A stretch of 64,000 nucleotides of DNA from CAWKEY01 sp963848675 (GTDB taxonomy: Bacteria > Pseudomonadota > Gammaproteobacteria > Methylococcales > Methylomonadaceae), in the NCBI GenBank assembly GCA_963848675.1, contig CAWKEY010000023.1, positions 62,001 to 126,000 on the forward strand. Direction: 5' to 3'. Made by a program: the position numbers and the translations under genes. Below the pieces are notes generated by a model. The model was not told where the DNA came from. It ran no database searches and saw only the letters and a list, made by a program, of their open reading frames with translations. Below are positions 24,410-33,702 of this stretch, piece after piece. Within the stretch, counting starts at the first letter, position 1. The number at the start of each line of letters is the position of its first letter.

Positions 24410-26992
24410 ATGACCCGAGAAACCCTAAGCCGTTTTATTCAAAAAATCGCACACATTTTGCCGGTGGCATTGTTTATTTGCGCGCTTTATATCGTTCATA
24501 ACGAGCTCAAAGTTCACCACTTGAGCGACATCCTGTCATCGTTGCAAGCAATGCCGATGCGCATCGTTTTCGCCGCGTTTGCGCTAATGGTGCTCAATTA
24601 TCTGGTTCTGGCCGGTTATGACTGGCTGGCCTTACGTTTCACCGGTCATAGGCAAATTCCGTTGTCAAAAATGATCCCGGCGGCGCTGCTCAGTTATGCG
24701 ATCAGCAACAATACCGGGCATGCCTGGGCGGCCGGCGGCTCGATTCGTTACCGGTTTTACTCGAAATGGGGCGTGCCGGGATGGGACATTTTGAAAGTTT
24801 CCTTTTTCCAGGCCATCACCTATCTGCTGGGAGCACTGAGTCTGGGACTGGCCGGCAGTCTGCTATTACCGGATTACCTGAGGAACACAACTCAGGTGCC
24901 TCAAGCTATTCATTGGGTCAGCCTGATTTGCGCCGCTGCCTTACTGGGCTATTGGAGCGCCGTTTTACTATGGCGCAAGCCGCTGCTAATCAAAGGTTTC
25001 GAGTTATATTTGCCATCGCCGGCGATGACCTTCCAGCAAACACTGGTGTCGAGTATCGATGTGGTGTTATCGTCGCTGGTGCTTTGGGTGTTTCTGGCCG
25101 GCAAGGTCGATATTGATTTTGGCGCTTTTCTGGTGGTGTTTGTGATAGCGCAGGTGGCGGGTGTTATCAGCCAGGTACCCGGCGGTATCGGTGTGTTTGA
25201 AAGCGCTTTTCTGTGGCTGATGGCGGATATCGAGGCGACTGATCAACATTTGCTCTTGATTGGCGCGTTGCTACTGTACCGGCTTATTTACTATTTCGTG
25301 CCGCTGTTGCTGGCGGGTGCCGGGTTGCTGAGTTACGAGATAGTCAGCCGCCGGAAGCTGATTGCCGAAAGCACGCTTGCAGTGCGTCGGACTTTGTCAG
25401 CTATCGTGCCCCAGCTGTATTCGGTGTTGCTGTTGTTGGCAGGCGGGCTATTGCTGGTTTCCGGCGCAATTCCCGCCAACTCCGAAATTTTGGATTCTCT
25501 GAGCGACTTAGTGCCTCTGCCGGTGGTTGAGTTATCGCATTTGACCGCTAGCCTGAGCGGCTTGTTGTTGCTGTTTCTGGCGCGTGGCATCCGCTTAAGG
25601 ATCGATGCGGCCTGGTATGGCAGTCTTGGCTTGCTGGGATTAGGTATTGCAACATCATTACTTAAAGGCTTCGATTGGCATGAAGCCTTGGTGTTGTCGG
25701 TGATATTGCTGCTGATGCTGCCGACCCGCAGTTACTTTCAGCGCCGGTCGTCGCTATTGCGGATGTCGTTTTCAAAGTCCTGGTTGGCGGCCATTGCGTT
25801 GGTGCTGGGAGGCACAATCTGGCTGGGCTTTTTCGCTTACCGCGATGTCGAATACTCCCACGACTTGTGGTGGCAGTTTTCTTATGACGCCACTGCGCCA
25901 AGGTTTTTAAGGGCTTTATTGCTGTTGAGTGTGGTCGCTGTGGCCTTTGGCTTGTTCCGCCTGCTGGGCGTTGCGCCACCGCAAACGCTGCTAAAGCCGA
26001 CTGAAGCAGAACTCAACGAAGCGCGGCACATCCTGGTGAACTGCGCTGAAACCCAAGGCTTTTTGGCTTTACTGGGCGATAAATATCTGTTTTGGAATGC
26101 TGAGCGCAACGCTTTCATCATGTTTGCCGCTACCTCCCAATTCTGGATTGCCATGGGTGATCCTATCGGTGAACAAACCGCTTTTGATGAGCTGTTGTAT
26201 CAATTCCTGGAACAGGCCGACCGTTATGACGCCAAAGCGGTGTTTTATCAGGCCAGCGCAGAATGGCTGCCGTCTTATCTCGATCTGGGCTTGTCGTTAT
26301 TCAAGCTTGGCGAAGATGCGCGCGTGAATTTATCGGCATTCAGCCTGCAAGGCAAAAAACATGATGCCCAGCGCAGCGCCCGTAACAAGTTCGGCAAAAT
26401 CGGCTATCAGTTTGAAATCCTGTCTGGAGCAGCAGTTGACGACGCGCTGCCAGCCTTGCGGCAGATTTCAGATGCCTGGTTAGCGAGCAAAAACACGCGA
26501 GAAAAGAGCTTTTCGTTAGGATTTTTCGATGAAAACTATGTGCGTCGCACCGATGTTGCCGTGATAAAAGACGAAACTGGTCACATCAGGGCGTTTGCCA
26601 ATCTCTGGCAAACCGCCGGGCGGGAAGAATTATCAGTCGATCTGATGCGTTACCATCCGGACAGCCCTAGAGGCATCATGGACTTTCTATTTGCCGAACT
26701 GATGCTCTGGGGACAAACAGAAAATTACCAATGGTTTTCGTTAGGCATGGCGCCCTTGGCAGGACTGGAACACAGGCCTTTAGCGCCCTTGTGGCATAAA
26801 GTGGGCGCCACTATTTTCAAAATGGGTGATCATTTTTACAATTTTGAAGGCTTACATAGCTATAAAGCCAAATTCGATCCTGTCTGGGAAGCACGTTATC
26901 TAGCGGCCCCTACAGGTTTTTCCGTTCCTATTATTCTGATGACGATTACCCGTTTGATTTCAGGAAGCTGGAAAGGCATTTTTTCGAAATAA
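24410..26992 (+). CDS. mprF: Bifunctional lysylphosphatidylglycerol flippase/synthetase MprF (LpiA)
   Basis: An 860-residue membrane protein. The N-terminal flippase part has about 14 helices (to about 515), with ISNNTGHAWAAGGSIRYR and QVPGGIGVFESAFLWL as family signatures. The C-terminal cytoplasmic synthetase domain (about 540-845) has GDKYLFWNAERNAFIMFA and a C-terminal YKAKFDPVWEARYLAAP. It transfers lysine from Lys-tRNA to phosphatidylglycerol and flips the product outward, lowering surface charge. The AcvB-type hydrolase upstream would reverse the modification. The start at 24410 has only a weak ribosome site, suggesting coupling to the upstream gene. Confidence 0.93.
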   Translation: MTRETLSRFIQKIAHILPVALFICALYIVHNELKVHHLSDILSSLQAMPMRIVFAAFALMVLNYLVLAGYDWLALRFTGHRQIPLSKMIPAALLSYAISNNTGHAWAAGGSIRYRFYSKWGVPGWDILKVSFFQAITYLLGALSLGLAGSLLLPDYLRNTTQVPQAIHWVSLICAAALLGYWSAVLLWRKPLLIKGFELYLPSPAMTFQQTLVSSIDVVLSSLVLWVFLAGKVDIDFGAFLVVFVIAQVAGVISQVPGGIGVFESAFLWLMADIEATDQHLLLIGALLLYRLIYYFVPLLLAGAGLLSYEIVSRRKLIAESTLAVRRTLSAIVPQLYSVLLLLAGGLLLVSGAIPANSEILDSLSDLVPLPVVELSHLTASLSGLLLLFLARGIRLRIDAAWYGSLGLLGLGIATSLLKGFDWHEALVLSVILLLMLPTRSYFQRRSSLLRMSFSKSWLAAIALVLGGTIWLGFFAYRDVEYSHDLWWQFSYDATAPRFLRALLLLSVVAVAFGLFRLLGVAPPQTLLKPTEAELNEARHILVNCAETQGFLALLGDKYLFWNAERNAFIMFAATSQFWIAMGDPIGEQTAFDELLYQFLEQADRYDAKAVFYQASAEWLPSYLDLGLSLFKLGEDARVNLSAFSLQGKKHDAQRSARNKFGKIGYQFEILSGAAVDDALPALRQISDAWLASKNTREKSFSLGFFDENYVRRTDVAVIKDETGHIRAFANLWQTAGREELSVDLMRYHPDSPRGIMDFLFAELMLWGQTENYQWFSLGMAPLAGLEHRPLAPLWHKVGATIFKMGDHFYNFEGLHSYKAKFDPVWEARYLAAPTGFSVPIILMTITRLISGSWKGIFSK

Positions 26993-27076
26993 CCATTAAA
27001 TCCTGCGCAATTTCATTAGGTGTATTCACTTTTTAAAATCGCCATATGAGCTAACACTAAAAAAATGGAGAGTCAT

Positions 27077-27709
27077 ATGTACTACAAAAAAATTGGCTGG
27101 ATAATTTTCAGCTTGATTTCGTCCGCAACAATCGCCGCCGAAGAGCGCTCTACTATAAAGTTCAACGCTTTGCCGGATGCCGTACGTGCTACGGTTGCAA
27201 ATTTCATCGATCAAAATAATATTACCAAGATTCAAAAAGTGACGGATACCGGTTATGTCAAGTTTGAAATTGTAAGCACCAAAATGGTCAATAATAAAGA
27301 TTATGTTGATACCGACATGATTGTTGCAGCCGATGGTGAAATAATAAAAATAGCTAAAGAAATACCTTTTTTCGATATTCCATTTCCTATCATGAAACAA
27401 CTCAGCCAATTTTACCCTAACCTCAAAGTCGATGAAGTCAAAAATGTTCAAAAGCGTTATTATCAGTTAACAGGAAAAAATAACGGTCAACCGGTCAATT
27501 TGAAAATATATGATGATGGCGAAATACAGGATCTTGCGGTTGATCAAAACAGCAAAGATCAAAGTCCACCCAAACAGCCTTTGGATCAAACCCTAAATAA
27601 ACCGATAGACACGAAACCAGCAAGTGATCAACAACCCGATCCGGCTCAAGATGACGAATTGAAAATAGAAGGGTCAGATGACATCTTGCATTTGAATCAG
27701 TCTCAATAG
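27077..27709 (+). CDS. Exported PepSY-like protein with Gln/Asp/Pro-rich tail
   Basis: A 210-residue protein starting at the ATG at 27077, with GGAGAG about 5 bases upstream; an in-frame ATG at 27065 is less well placed. It has a signal peptide (about 1-19) and then two PepSY-like repeats: FNALPDAVRATVANFI, KVTDTGYVKFEI, then PIMKQLSQFYPNLKVDEVKNV and KIYDDGEIQDLAV. The last 60 residues are low complexity and rich in Asp, Gln, Pro and Lys. The function is not known. It stands alone between mprF and an ABC membrane protein. Confidence 0.65.
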   Translation: MYYKKIGWIIFSLISSATIAAEERSTIKFNALPDAVRATVANFIDQNNITKIQKVTDTGYVKFEIVSTKMVNNKDYVDTDMIVAADGEIIKIAKEIPFFDIPFPIMKQLSQFYPNLKVDEVKNVQKRYYQLTGKNNGQPVNLKIYDDGEIQDLAVDQNSKDQSPPKQPLDQTLNKPIDTKPASDQQPDPAQDDELKIEGSDDILHLNQSQ

Positions 27710-27981
27710 TAGGCGGTATCTGGTTTAACATAAATTGCTAGATCATATTTCATCCGGTCTCGCTTCTGTTCCTTCTGTTGATAGCGGGCATAACAAGGCG
27801 ATTTCTACGAATAAACTGGATCGTCAATTTCCTGTGGAAACCCGAGGCCGGTATGCTTCATCGCTCACTATCCTGGCAGTTAATATGCCCGCCAGGAATA
27901 CTGAGGCATATGAATATCAAGAAGATTGAACTATATTGGACGGCTTTTTACAAATACCCTCTTCGCTAAAAAAGACGCACA

Positions 27982-28851
27982 ATGTATTTGAAATCAATTA
28001 TAAAAAAACACATTCCTGGAGTTTCCCTGGTGGTGTGTTTTTTACTCCTTGAAAACTTTACCTGGCTCTTGGAACCTACCTTTTTTGGTAAGCTGCTGGA
28101 TGCGCTGATCGACAAATTTTATAAACATGAATTAAAAATGAACTATGTTCTACCATTATCATTGTGGATCGGTATTTATTTGCTGAATACGCTGGGCGGT
28201 GCATTGAGCAGGTTTTACAGCGGGAAGATCTATTCGAAACTTTATGTCGACATTGCCGGTGACGTCATCTCCAGTTCAACAATAAAAGGCTATCCACCTT
28301 CAAGAACGCTAGCCCGCGCCGAATTGGCAAAGGAATATGTCACCTTTTTGAAAGACCGCTTGCCGGAAATTATTTGGCAAATTTTCGCTACTTTCGGAGG
28401 AATCATCGCGCTGTATTTTTACGATTGGCGCATCGCCGGGATCTGCTTCGCCGTTATTTTTCCGATTGCTTACATCTATAACCGTTACCGGAAAAACGTG
28501 GTCGAATTGCAGAAAGATTTACACGATAACCGTGAAGACCTGTACCAATTATTCGAGGATCAGAATGCCGAAGCCATCCGTGATTATTATCATCGCCAGG
28601 TATTGCCTCAAACCAGGATTTCAAAATGGAATTCGCTCAACTTTACCCTTACCAAATTGTTGATGATGGTTGTTTTTGTCGTTGTGTTGTTTATCAGCGT
28701 TGATGTTGACAAGTTTTCCACGGGCAAAATTTATGCAATTGTTTCGTATTTGTGGACGTTTATCTTGTCCACCGAATATTTACCGGGGTTGATGGAAAGC
28801 CTTACTTCGCTGATTGAGCTTAACGGCCGGCTCAGACAAGAAAATAATTGA
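27982..28851 (+). CDS. ABC-transporter six-helix membrane domain without an ATPase domain
   Basis: A 289-residue protein matching the membrane half of ABC exporters. Helices occur near residues 12-32, 52-70, 130-150, 155-172 and 232-250. Coupling-type segments such as ARAELAKEYVTFLKDRLPEI and YNRYRKNVVELQKDLHDNRED are present. The frame stops cleanly with no Walker A, signature or Walker B downstream; the next gene is on the other strand. Stand-alone six-TM proteins of this type exist as a family, so it need not be a truncation. Its partner and cargo are unknown. Confidence 0.7.
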   Translation: MYLKSIIKKHIPGVSLVVCFLLLENFTWLLEPTFFGKLLDALIDKFYKHELKMNYVLPLSLWIGIYLLNTLGGALSRFYSGKIYSKLYVDIAGDVISSSTIKGYPPSRTLARAELAKEYVTFLKDRLPEIIWQIFATFGGIIALYFYDWRIAGICFAVIFPIAYIYNRYRKNVVELQKDLHDNREDLYQLFEDQNAEAIRDYYHRQVLPQTRISKWNSLNFTLTKLLMMVVFVVVLFISVDVDKFSTGKIYAIVSYLWTFILSTEYLPGLMESLTSLIELNGRLRQENN

Positions 28852-28866
28852 CTTATACCGTCGGCC

Positions 28867-30597
28867 TTACCTCGGAAAATTTTCGAACACGCGAGAAAGG
28901 CGGCTGACGCTCTCATAAACGACAGGCCCTTCGCCATTCGACGCGAGAAAACTGTCGATGTGCGCGAGGGCCTTCTCGATTCGCCGATGATAGCCCAAGC
29001 TGTAACTGACAGGATGGAAGCCCATAACAAAAGTCACGGGACGCTGCAGCGGTGTGCCGAACCAGTTGACATTAAAAATCTCAATCATTTCATCGCCGGT
29101 GACATAATCCACCAGACTGCCGTTGTCGGGAATTTCCAGGATGGGAATGACAGGATTTCCGGCTATCGCGGGGTTTAGCGAATTCGGATAATAAGGCTGC
29201 GAAATATCGGTTATGGGTTTCCAGTGTTGGCGGTTCCATTTGTAAAGCATGCCGTTGTCCTCATACTGCGATTCCTCAATTCTGGCCCAATTGTTGGCGC
29301 TGCTGTCGGCTACGAAACCGTCCTCGGCAAGCGCCTTTAATACGCCTCCGTTGGCCGCCCAACTCCCGGTTCTAAATGCAGTCGGTTTGCCCAAGCCGTG
29401 AGCGTTGAACAGCGTGTCGGCAGCCTTTAGCATTTTTAAATATTCGCTCTCGCTATAAGCACTGCTCAACACGGTATAACCCGTAGTATCGCCTTTGTCA
29501 TAGCTGTCGGAAGGTTTAAAGCGACAGGGAACGCCCGGCACCGTATTGACAAAGTTGCAGAATGGATGGATATGGAGGCCTATTTCGTCCTGATAAGTAG
29601 CACGAAGCCGGATCAGCCAATTGGCTAGATAGGTTTGGCGCGCTTGTGAAACGTCGGGATCGGTAAACGTATAGGGTCCTAAGAAGTGGGTGAATTTTAA
29701 GCCAGGATGCTCCTCGTGCAGCTTTTCATGTAATAGGAGAATCGAATCCAGGCTATCGGAAGAATCCCAGTCTGTCGTCATCAGCACATAAAGCGGGTGG
29801 CTGCGATGGAATTGGAGATGGGCAAATGGCACTGGGTTGCCATCCGCTGCCAGTGACACAGCATGTACGCCAGGCGGCAATTGCGAAATATCGAGCCTTC
29901 CGTCAAACCCGGCAACTGTTTTAGTTAATTGCCGGCCGGGTCCTGCGTCGATAGATGCTTCCACCGATTCCACTTTACCGTTAACGTCTATGCGCACGTT
30001 AAGACTATCGTTTCCCGGCGTTATCGCGTTGCCGATCAAATACCAGTCTTTGATTCCGCTGATACGAAATAAGGGTTCATGTGTTTTATCCGCGGCAATG
30101 CGTATTTTCCAGCTTAACAGGCTCCCCGCCGCAGAGGGGGCGTTATCGCTTATTCGTAGCTTCCAGTTTCCTGCAGCCTGAGAATTGTTGCATTCCGTAA
30201 CGCGATAAATTGCATCAAGATTTTTCTTACGGCCTCCATCACGATTGTGTAAAGTGGCGATCCGGCCATTGGGGCACTCCAGCTGCACCAGAAGATCGCC
30301 AATGTGAGGATGGGCAATGTGAATTTCTATATTGACGGCTTTTAAGAGTGCGAAATCGTCGATCCGGATAGACGACACAATGCCTAAAGGAAAATTGTCC
30401 GGTATTTTGAGGGCAATAGCGGCGTTGCGGCGCTCGATGCGTTGGCCGTTAAACACTGACTGTTCGGTTTTTTCCGGAGATTTCGAGCCTTTTCTGTCAC
30501 GATTATCCGCGAAAACGGTATTGTTACCGAAGACGATGAAAGTAATCGCAAATAATAAGAGAATTTGGAACAAGCGCATGAATGATGTATTTTGCAT
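28867..30597 (-). CDS. Secreted P-domain plus polysaccharide-deacetylase-like protein
   Basis: A 576-residue protein with a signal peptide ending near Ala30. A P/proprotein-convertase-type beta domain follows (about 58-170: DNFPLGIVSSIRIDD, HIAHPHIGDLLVQLECPNG, GNWKLRISDNAPSAAG). After a linker with a second beta module comes a carbohydrate-esterase-4-like barrel from about 270: VLMTTDWDSSDSLDS, EIGLHIHPFCNF, AFRTGSWAANGGVLKAL, VMGFHPVSY. The DW-D and H-x-H elements could bind a metal, but the exact ligand set is not certain. P domains usually follow subtilases, so the partner here is unusual. A role on exopolysaccharide or wall glycan is inferred. Confidence 0.7.
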   Translation of the reverse strand: MQNTSFMRLFQILLLFAITFIVFGNNTVFADNRDRKGSKSPEKTEQSVFNGQRIERRNAAIALKIPDNFPLGIVSSIRIDDFALLKAVNIEIHIAHPHIGDLLVQLECPNGRIATLHNRDGGRKKNLDAIYRVTECNNSQAAGNWKLRISDNAPSAAGSLLSWKIRIAADKTHEPLFRISGIKDWYLIGNAITPGNDSLNVRIDVNGKVESVEASIDAGPGRQLTKTVAGFDGRLDISQLPPGVHAVSLAADGNPVPFAHLQFHRSHPLYVLMTTDWDSSDSLDSILLLHEKLHEEHPGLKFTHFLGPYTFTDPDVSQARQTYLANWLIRLRATYQDEIGLHIHPFCNFVNTVPGVPCRFKPSDSYDKGDTTGYTVLSSAYSESEYLKMLKAADTLFNAHGLGKPTAFRTGSWAANGGVLKALAEDGFVADSSANNWARIEESQYEDNGMLYKWNRQHWKPITDISQPYYPNSLNPAIAGNPVIPILEIPDNGSLVDYVTGDEMIEIFNVNWFGTPLQRPVTFVMGFHPVSYSLGYHRRIEKALAHIDSFLASNGEGPVVYESVSRLSRVFENFPR

Positions 30598-30685
30598 AAT
30601 TATTCACTACAAATAATGATGTTCAGATATTTATCCTTGATTTCTCAAGTTTTTTTAAACTGCAACAACAATATATAAACGGATT

Positions 30686-31468
30686 TTATTTTGAATCCGG
30701 GAGACCGCGCAACAACGGATTTTGCCGGTAATAAAGTTGAAGTTGCTGATAAACATCAGCAAAGTGCGACTGCAGAATTTCTGGTGCACAGAAAAAGTAT
30801 TCGCTGATCACCGCAAAAAACTCGGCGGGACTGGTTGCAGCATATGGGTTAATACAGGCGTGATGGTGATCTTCGACTTGTCGAACCAGGCTTTCATAGG
30901 CGGCGCTGAGCGCTGTTGACCATTCGGTTACGGCCATGCCGTGATGCAACGGCGGGAAGCCGTCGGCAGGCCCATTCAGCATATCCAGCTTGTGGGCAAT
31001 TTCATGAATCACGACATTGCGGCCGGATTGTTTCGCCTGCATATCCCGCTCAACATCGTCCCATGACACTATCAGTGGCCCCCGCGACCATGATTCGCCG
31101 ATTAGCGCCTGTTCCTGATGATGTACAACACCCGCCGCATCCCTTTCGTCCCGGTTAATTAGAAACGCACCCGGATAAACGATGATCTCGGTCCAGCCTG
31201 ACAAACAGTCAATCCCAAGCCCAAGCGCCGGAAGACAGGCTTGTGCGGCGATGATCAAACACATGGTATCGGTAAGCTGAAGTTCCCGAGCGCCAAAGAA
31301 TTGTTTTTCGTGCAGAAATAGCGTCGTCAGTTCGCGCAAGTGCGCTTTCTCAACCGCTGTCATCTCCTGTACAACAGCCAGCTTTTCAGTAACTTCCCTC
31401 CATAGATTATGCGCGATGGCATGGCGATGTAGAATGTAGCGAGTACGTGCGCGCTTAAAAATATTCAT
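30686..31468 (-). CDS. mtfA: MtfA-type zinc metallopeptidase
   Basis: A 260-residue cytoplasmic M90-family protein. It has the gluzincin motif HEIAHKLD (His155-Glu156-xx-His159) followed by MLNGPADG, and the AEFFAVISEYFF segment that provides the third ligand glutamate. The EKQFFGARELQLTD and WTEIIVYPGAFL segments are typical of MtfA/YeeI. E. coli MtfA binds the repressor Mlc and affects the glucose PTS, but that partner may not exist here. The length matches the family. It lies between two unrelated genes on the same strand. Confidence 0.88.
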   Translation of the reverse strand: MNIFKRARTRYILHRHAIAHNLWREVTEKLAVVQEMTAVEKAHLRELTTLFLHEKQFFGARELQLTDTMCLIIAAQACLPALGLGIDCLSGWTEIIVYPGAFLINRDERDAAGVVHHQEQALIGESWSRGPLIVSWDDVERDMQAKQSGRNVVIHEIAHKLDMLNGPADGFPPLHHGMAVTEWSTALSAAYESLVRQVEDHHHACINPYAATSPAEFFAVISEYFFCAPEILQSHFADVYQQLQLYYRQNPLLRGLPDSK

Positions 31469-31545
31469 TGCCGATCAAATCCTGATGTTAACCCAGCTGA
31501 CAAAAAGGACCGTAAGCGGCTATCACTCACACGCCAAGCCAGCGC

Positions 31546-32859
31546 CTATTTTCCCGTTGCAGCTTCATTAGTGAAATGAGTTCGTTCGGTATCCTCACAC
31601 TGGTTAAGAAAGCGCGGGTCCTCGACAGCGTCAGGAAGCGCAGGGGGCTTCCTGAACGCCGGATGCTCGAAGTCGAACATGTCTATGGGCGGCCTGGCAT
31701 GGGCATCTCTGGCAGTCAGTGCAGGCAAATTAAAACGCGCCTGTATAAAACGCAGGATCGAGGTGTGATCGTACACAGTGTGTGATACATAGTGCTTTTT
31801 AGCATAGGGCGAGATGACAATCATCGGCACACGCACGCCAAGACGGTCAAATCTGCCGGGAACATCTTTGGCTTCAAGAATGGGTTGGATATCATCCGGC
31901 GGGCACGCCTTCGGGGGCGGCACATGGTCATAAAATCCGCCGTGCTCGTCGTAGGTAAAAAACAGGGCTGTCCGCTGCCAGTTAGGGCTTTTCATGACGG
32001 CGTCAATGATCTGGGCAACAAACTTCTGACCCGCCTGAATATTTTTAGGTGGGTGTTCATTATGGCGGCCGGCCGATGTAACCCAGGAAAAACTGGGCAA
32101 CTTCCCCGCTTTTGCGGCTGTAAAAAAATCCTCGATACCCCTGAAATGATCGCCTTTCTCGGCATGCAATTTCGGGAGGATTTGCTCTTCGAATGAGGGC
32201 TTGGCAGCAGTGAACACGGCCCAGCTTTCGCCAGCCTGTTCGAGTTGATGAAAGATCGAACTCTCCTCGGCACGAGGCGGAGGTGGATCATTGATGATGT
32301 GTCCTAACGAAGTGCCGGCAATCATATACATACGGTTAGGCCAGGTCGAACTGGGAACGCTGGCGTGATAATGATCCGCGATCGCAAACGTGTTCGCCAA
32401 CGCGTAGTAATACGGTATCCATGATTCATCATAGTAAGTCATCGCGCCCGCCCCGCCCGCAGTAGCAAAGCCGCTCATTGCGCCACCGGCAATCTGTTCG
32501 TTGACTTTGTTCCAATAATGCGGTTCGTCGCCCAAACAAGGCGTATTGGCGAGTGTCAAAAATACTTTTTTTCCGTCTTTATCCAAGTTGAAGGTATTCG
32601 CTGGGGCGACCTCGGCATCCGGCTGGCCATATTCCGGCAGTTTCTGGAAATAATGATCGAATGAGCGATTTTCCTGCATCACCACAATAATGTGGTCGAT
32701 GGGAATGCCGGTGCTGCGCAGCATATCCGGGTAAGTTTCCACCACGCTTTGCCCCGCCCGGTAAGGGCACGCCTCGATGGAAGGCTTAGGAGCGGATGTG
32801 CACGCTGTGCACAAAAGAGCGAGTCCCGTGATAATGGAAAATTGATTGACCAGTGGCAT
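31546..32859 (-). CDS. Phospholipase-C-like phosphoesterase (PF04185 type), exported
   Basis: A 437-residue exported protein starting at ATG 32859; the in-frame TTG at 32877 is an alternative. The leader MPLVNQFSIITGLALLCTAC may be a lipoprotein or ordinary signal. The catalytic domain opens with IDHIIVVMQENRSFDHYFQ, the nucleophile/metal region of the phospholipase C/acid phosphatase family. It continues with DHYHASVPSSTWPNR, FFTYDEHGGFYDHVPPP and VYDHTSILRFIQ. It hydrolyses phosphodiester or phosphomonoester bonds; the substrate is unknown. Lack of a Tat RR motif distinguishes it from classical PlcH/N. Confidence 0.82.
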   Translation of the reverse strand: MPLVNQFSIITGLALLCTACTSAPKPSIEACPYRAGQSVVETYPDMLRSTGIPIDHIIVVMQENRSFDHYFQKLPEYGQPDAEVAPANTFNLDKDGKKVFLTLANTPCLGDEPHYWNKVNEQIAGGAMSGFATAGGAGAMTYYDESWIPYYYALANTFAIADHYHASVPSSTWPNRMYMIAGTSLGHIINDPPPPRAEESSIFHQLEQAGESWAVFTAAKPSFEEQILPKLHAEKGDHFRGIEDFFTAAKAGKLPSFSWVTSAGRHNEHPPKNIQAGQKFVAQIIDAVMKSPNWQRTALFFTYDEHGGFYDHVPPPKACPPDDIQPILEAKDVPGRFDRLGVRVPMIVISPYAKKHYVSHTVYDHTSILRFIQARFNLPALTARDAHARPPIDMFDFEHPAFRKPPALPDAVEDPRFLNQCEDTERTHFTNEAATGK

Positions 32860-32885
32860 GAGAAAGTGAGTATGCAAAATCTAAG

Positions 32886-33197
32886 TTAAACGATTTCAAA
32901 AGAGAAAATCACCGTAATCAGGGTCATTGTGACCAACCCCAGCAAGAAAATCATTTCCGCCCAACGCTCCAGACGTTCAGTGGACTGCTCTAAACGAATC
33001 GATGAAAATGAAAGCAAAGCGCTAATCATGAACAATAAGCTGTCAATAGCCAAGGCCTTATCGATCAGGTAGTTCGCCAGACCTGGACCCATGCTTTTAA
33101 CGATACTGATAACCATGATACAAACACCCACCATCGTCGCAGAATTTGGCAAAATGTGATGTGAGAGATCATTGGAGTTGGGATAAAGATTTTTCAT
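32886..33197 (-). CDS. Hypothetical small membrane protein
   Basis: A 103-residue protein with three hydrophobic segments (VGVCIMVISIVKSM, DSLLFMISALLSFS and IFLLGLVTMTLITVIFSF). The intervening polar stretch EQSTERLERWAEM looks amphipathic. It is not recognised. It lies 13 bases downstream of another small membrane protein on the same strand, so the two are likely co-expressed. Confidence 0.6.
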   Translation of the reverse strand: MKNLYPNSNDLSHHILPNSATMVGVCIMVISIVKSMGPGLANYLIDKALAIDSLLFMISALLSFSSIRLEQSTERLERWAEMIFLLGLVTMTLITVIFSFEIV

Positions 33198-33210
33198 TAA
33201 GTCTACTTTG

Positions 33211-33576
33211 TTAAATCTGGCGATTATTACCGCTGTCGATAGACATCAGAGCGATCACCAAAAAAATAATGAGCAACATCGGCCAAAAATAGGGCGCTAC
33301 GAGAACTATGCCGAAAACTGCAAAAAACAGCGCCCCAAAAAATATAAATAGCCCTACACCGAAAAACAGCAATAAACCGAGAAATGCGCTTATGGCTAAA
33401 GCCAGCAGCATGGTTGGAACCGCCGCAAAACGGGCTAAGGGTTCAGCAACCGGTTCTCCGTTGATGATCACACTCAGTTGCCCTACGCCGGGGTGGAATA
33501 AATAAATCAGTGCAGCAATAAAAATGCCGACAACTAAAACTTTACTGATCAGATGGTGGTTGTGCGAATTGTTCAT
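33211..33576 (-). CDS. Hypothetical small membrane protein
   Basis: A 121-residue protein starting at ATG 33576, where GGGGAGC gives a good ribosome site. A longer open frame reaches 33678 but has no ribosome site. It has an N-terminal helix (ISKVLVVGIFIAALIYLF), a short extracytoplasmic stretch PGVGQLSVIINGEPV, and then a very hydrophobic Phe/Leu-rich region likely forming two or three helices. The function is unknown. It precedes the 103-residue membrane protein in a probable two-gene unit. Confidence 0.6.
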   Translation of the reverse strand: MNNSHNHHLISKVLVVGIFIAALIYLFHPGVGQLSVIINGEPVAEPLARFAAVPTMLLALAISAFLGLLLFFGVGLFIFFGALFFAVFGIVLVAPYFWPMLLIIFLVIALMSIDSGNNRQI

Positions 33577-33702
33577 AACAGCTCCCCGGAGCAAGATTAA
33601 AAAAAGCGGATTTCCGTCTGACCGGAATGACTGAACACGCTGAATAAATACATATCGACGCTGAAAGCGGCTCTCCAATCACGATCATCCATTAGCATCG
33701 GT

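Noticed and set aside
27735..27969. Two overlapping short frames between the PepSY-like gene and the ABC membrane gene
   Set aside because: They overlap each other in different frames, have no family motif and have weak start contexts.
32886..33576. Phage or toxin-antitoxin interpretation of the two small membrane genes
   Set aside because: Hydrophobic small proteins next to each other can suggest holin/toxin pairs, but there are no phage genes, no antitoxin-like partner and no characteristic motif.
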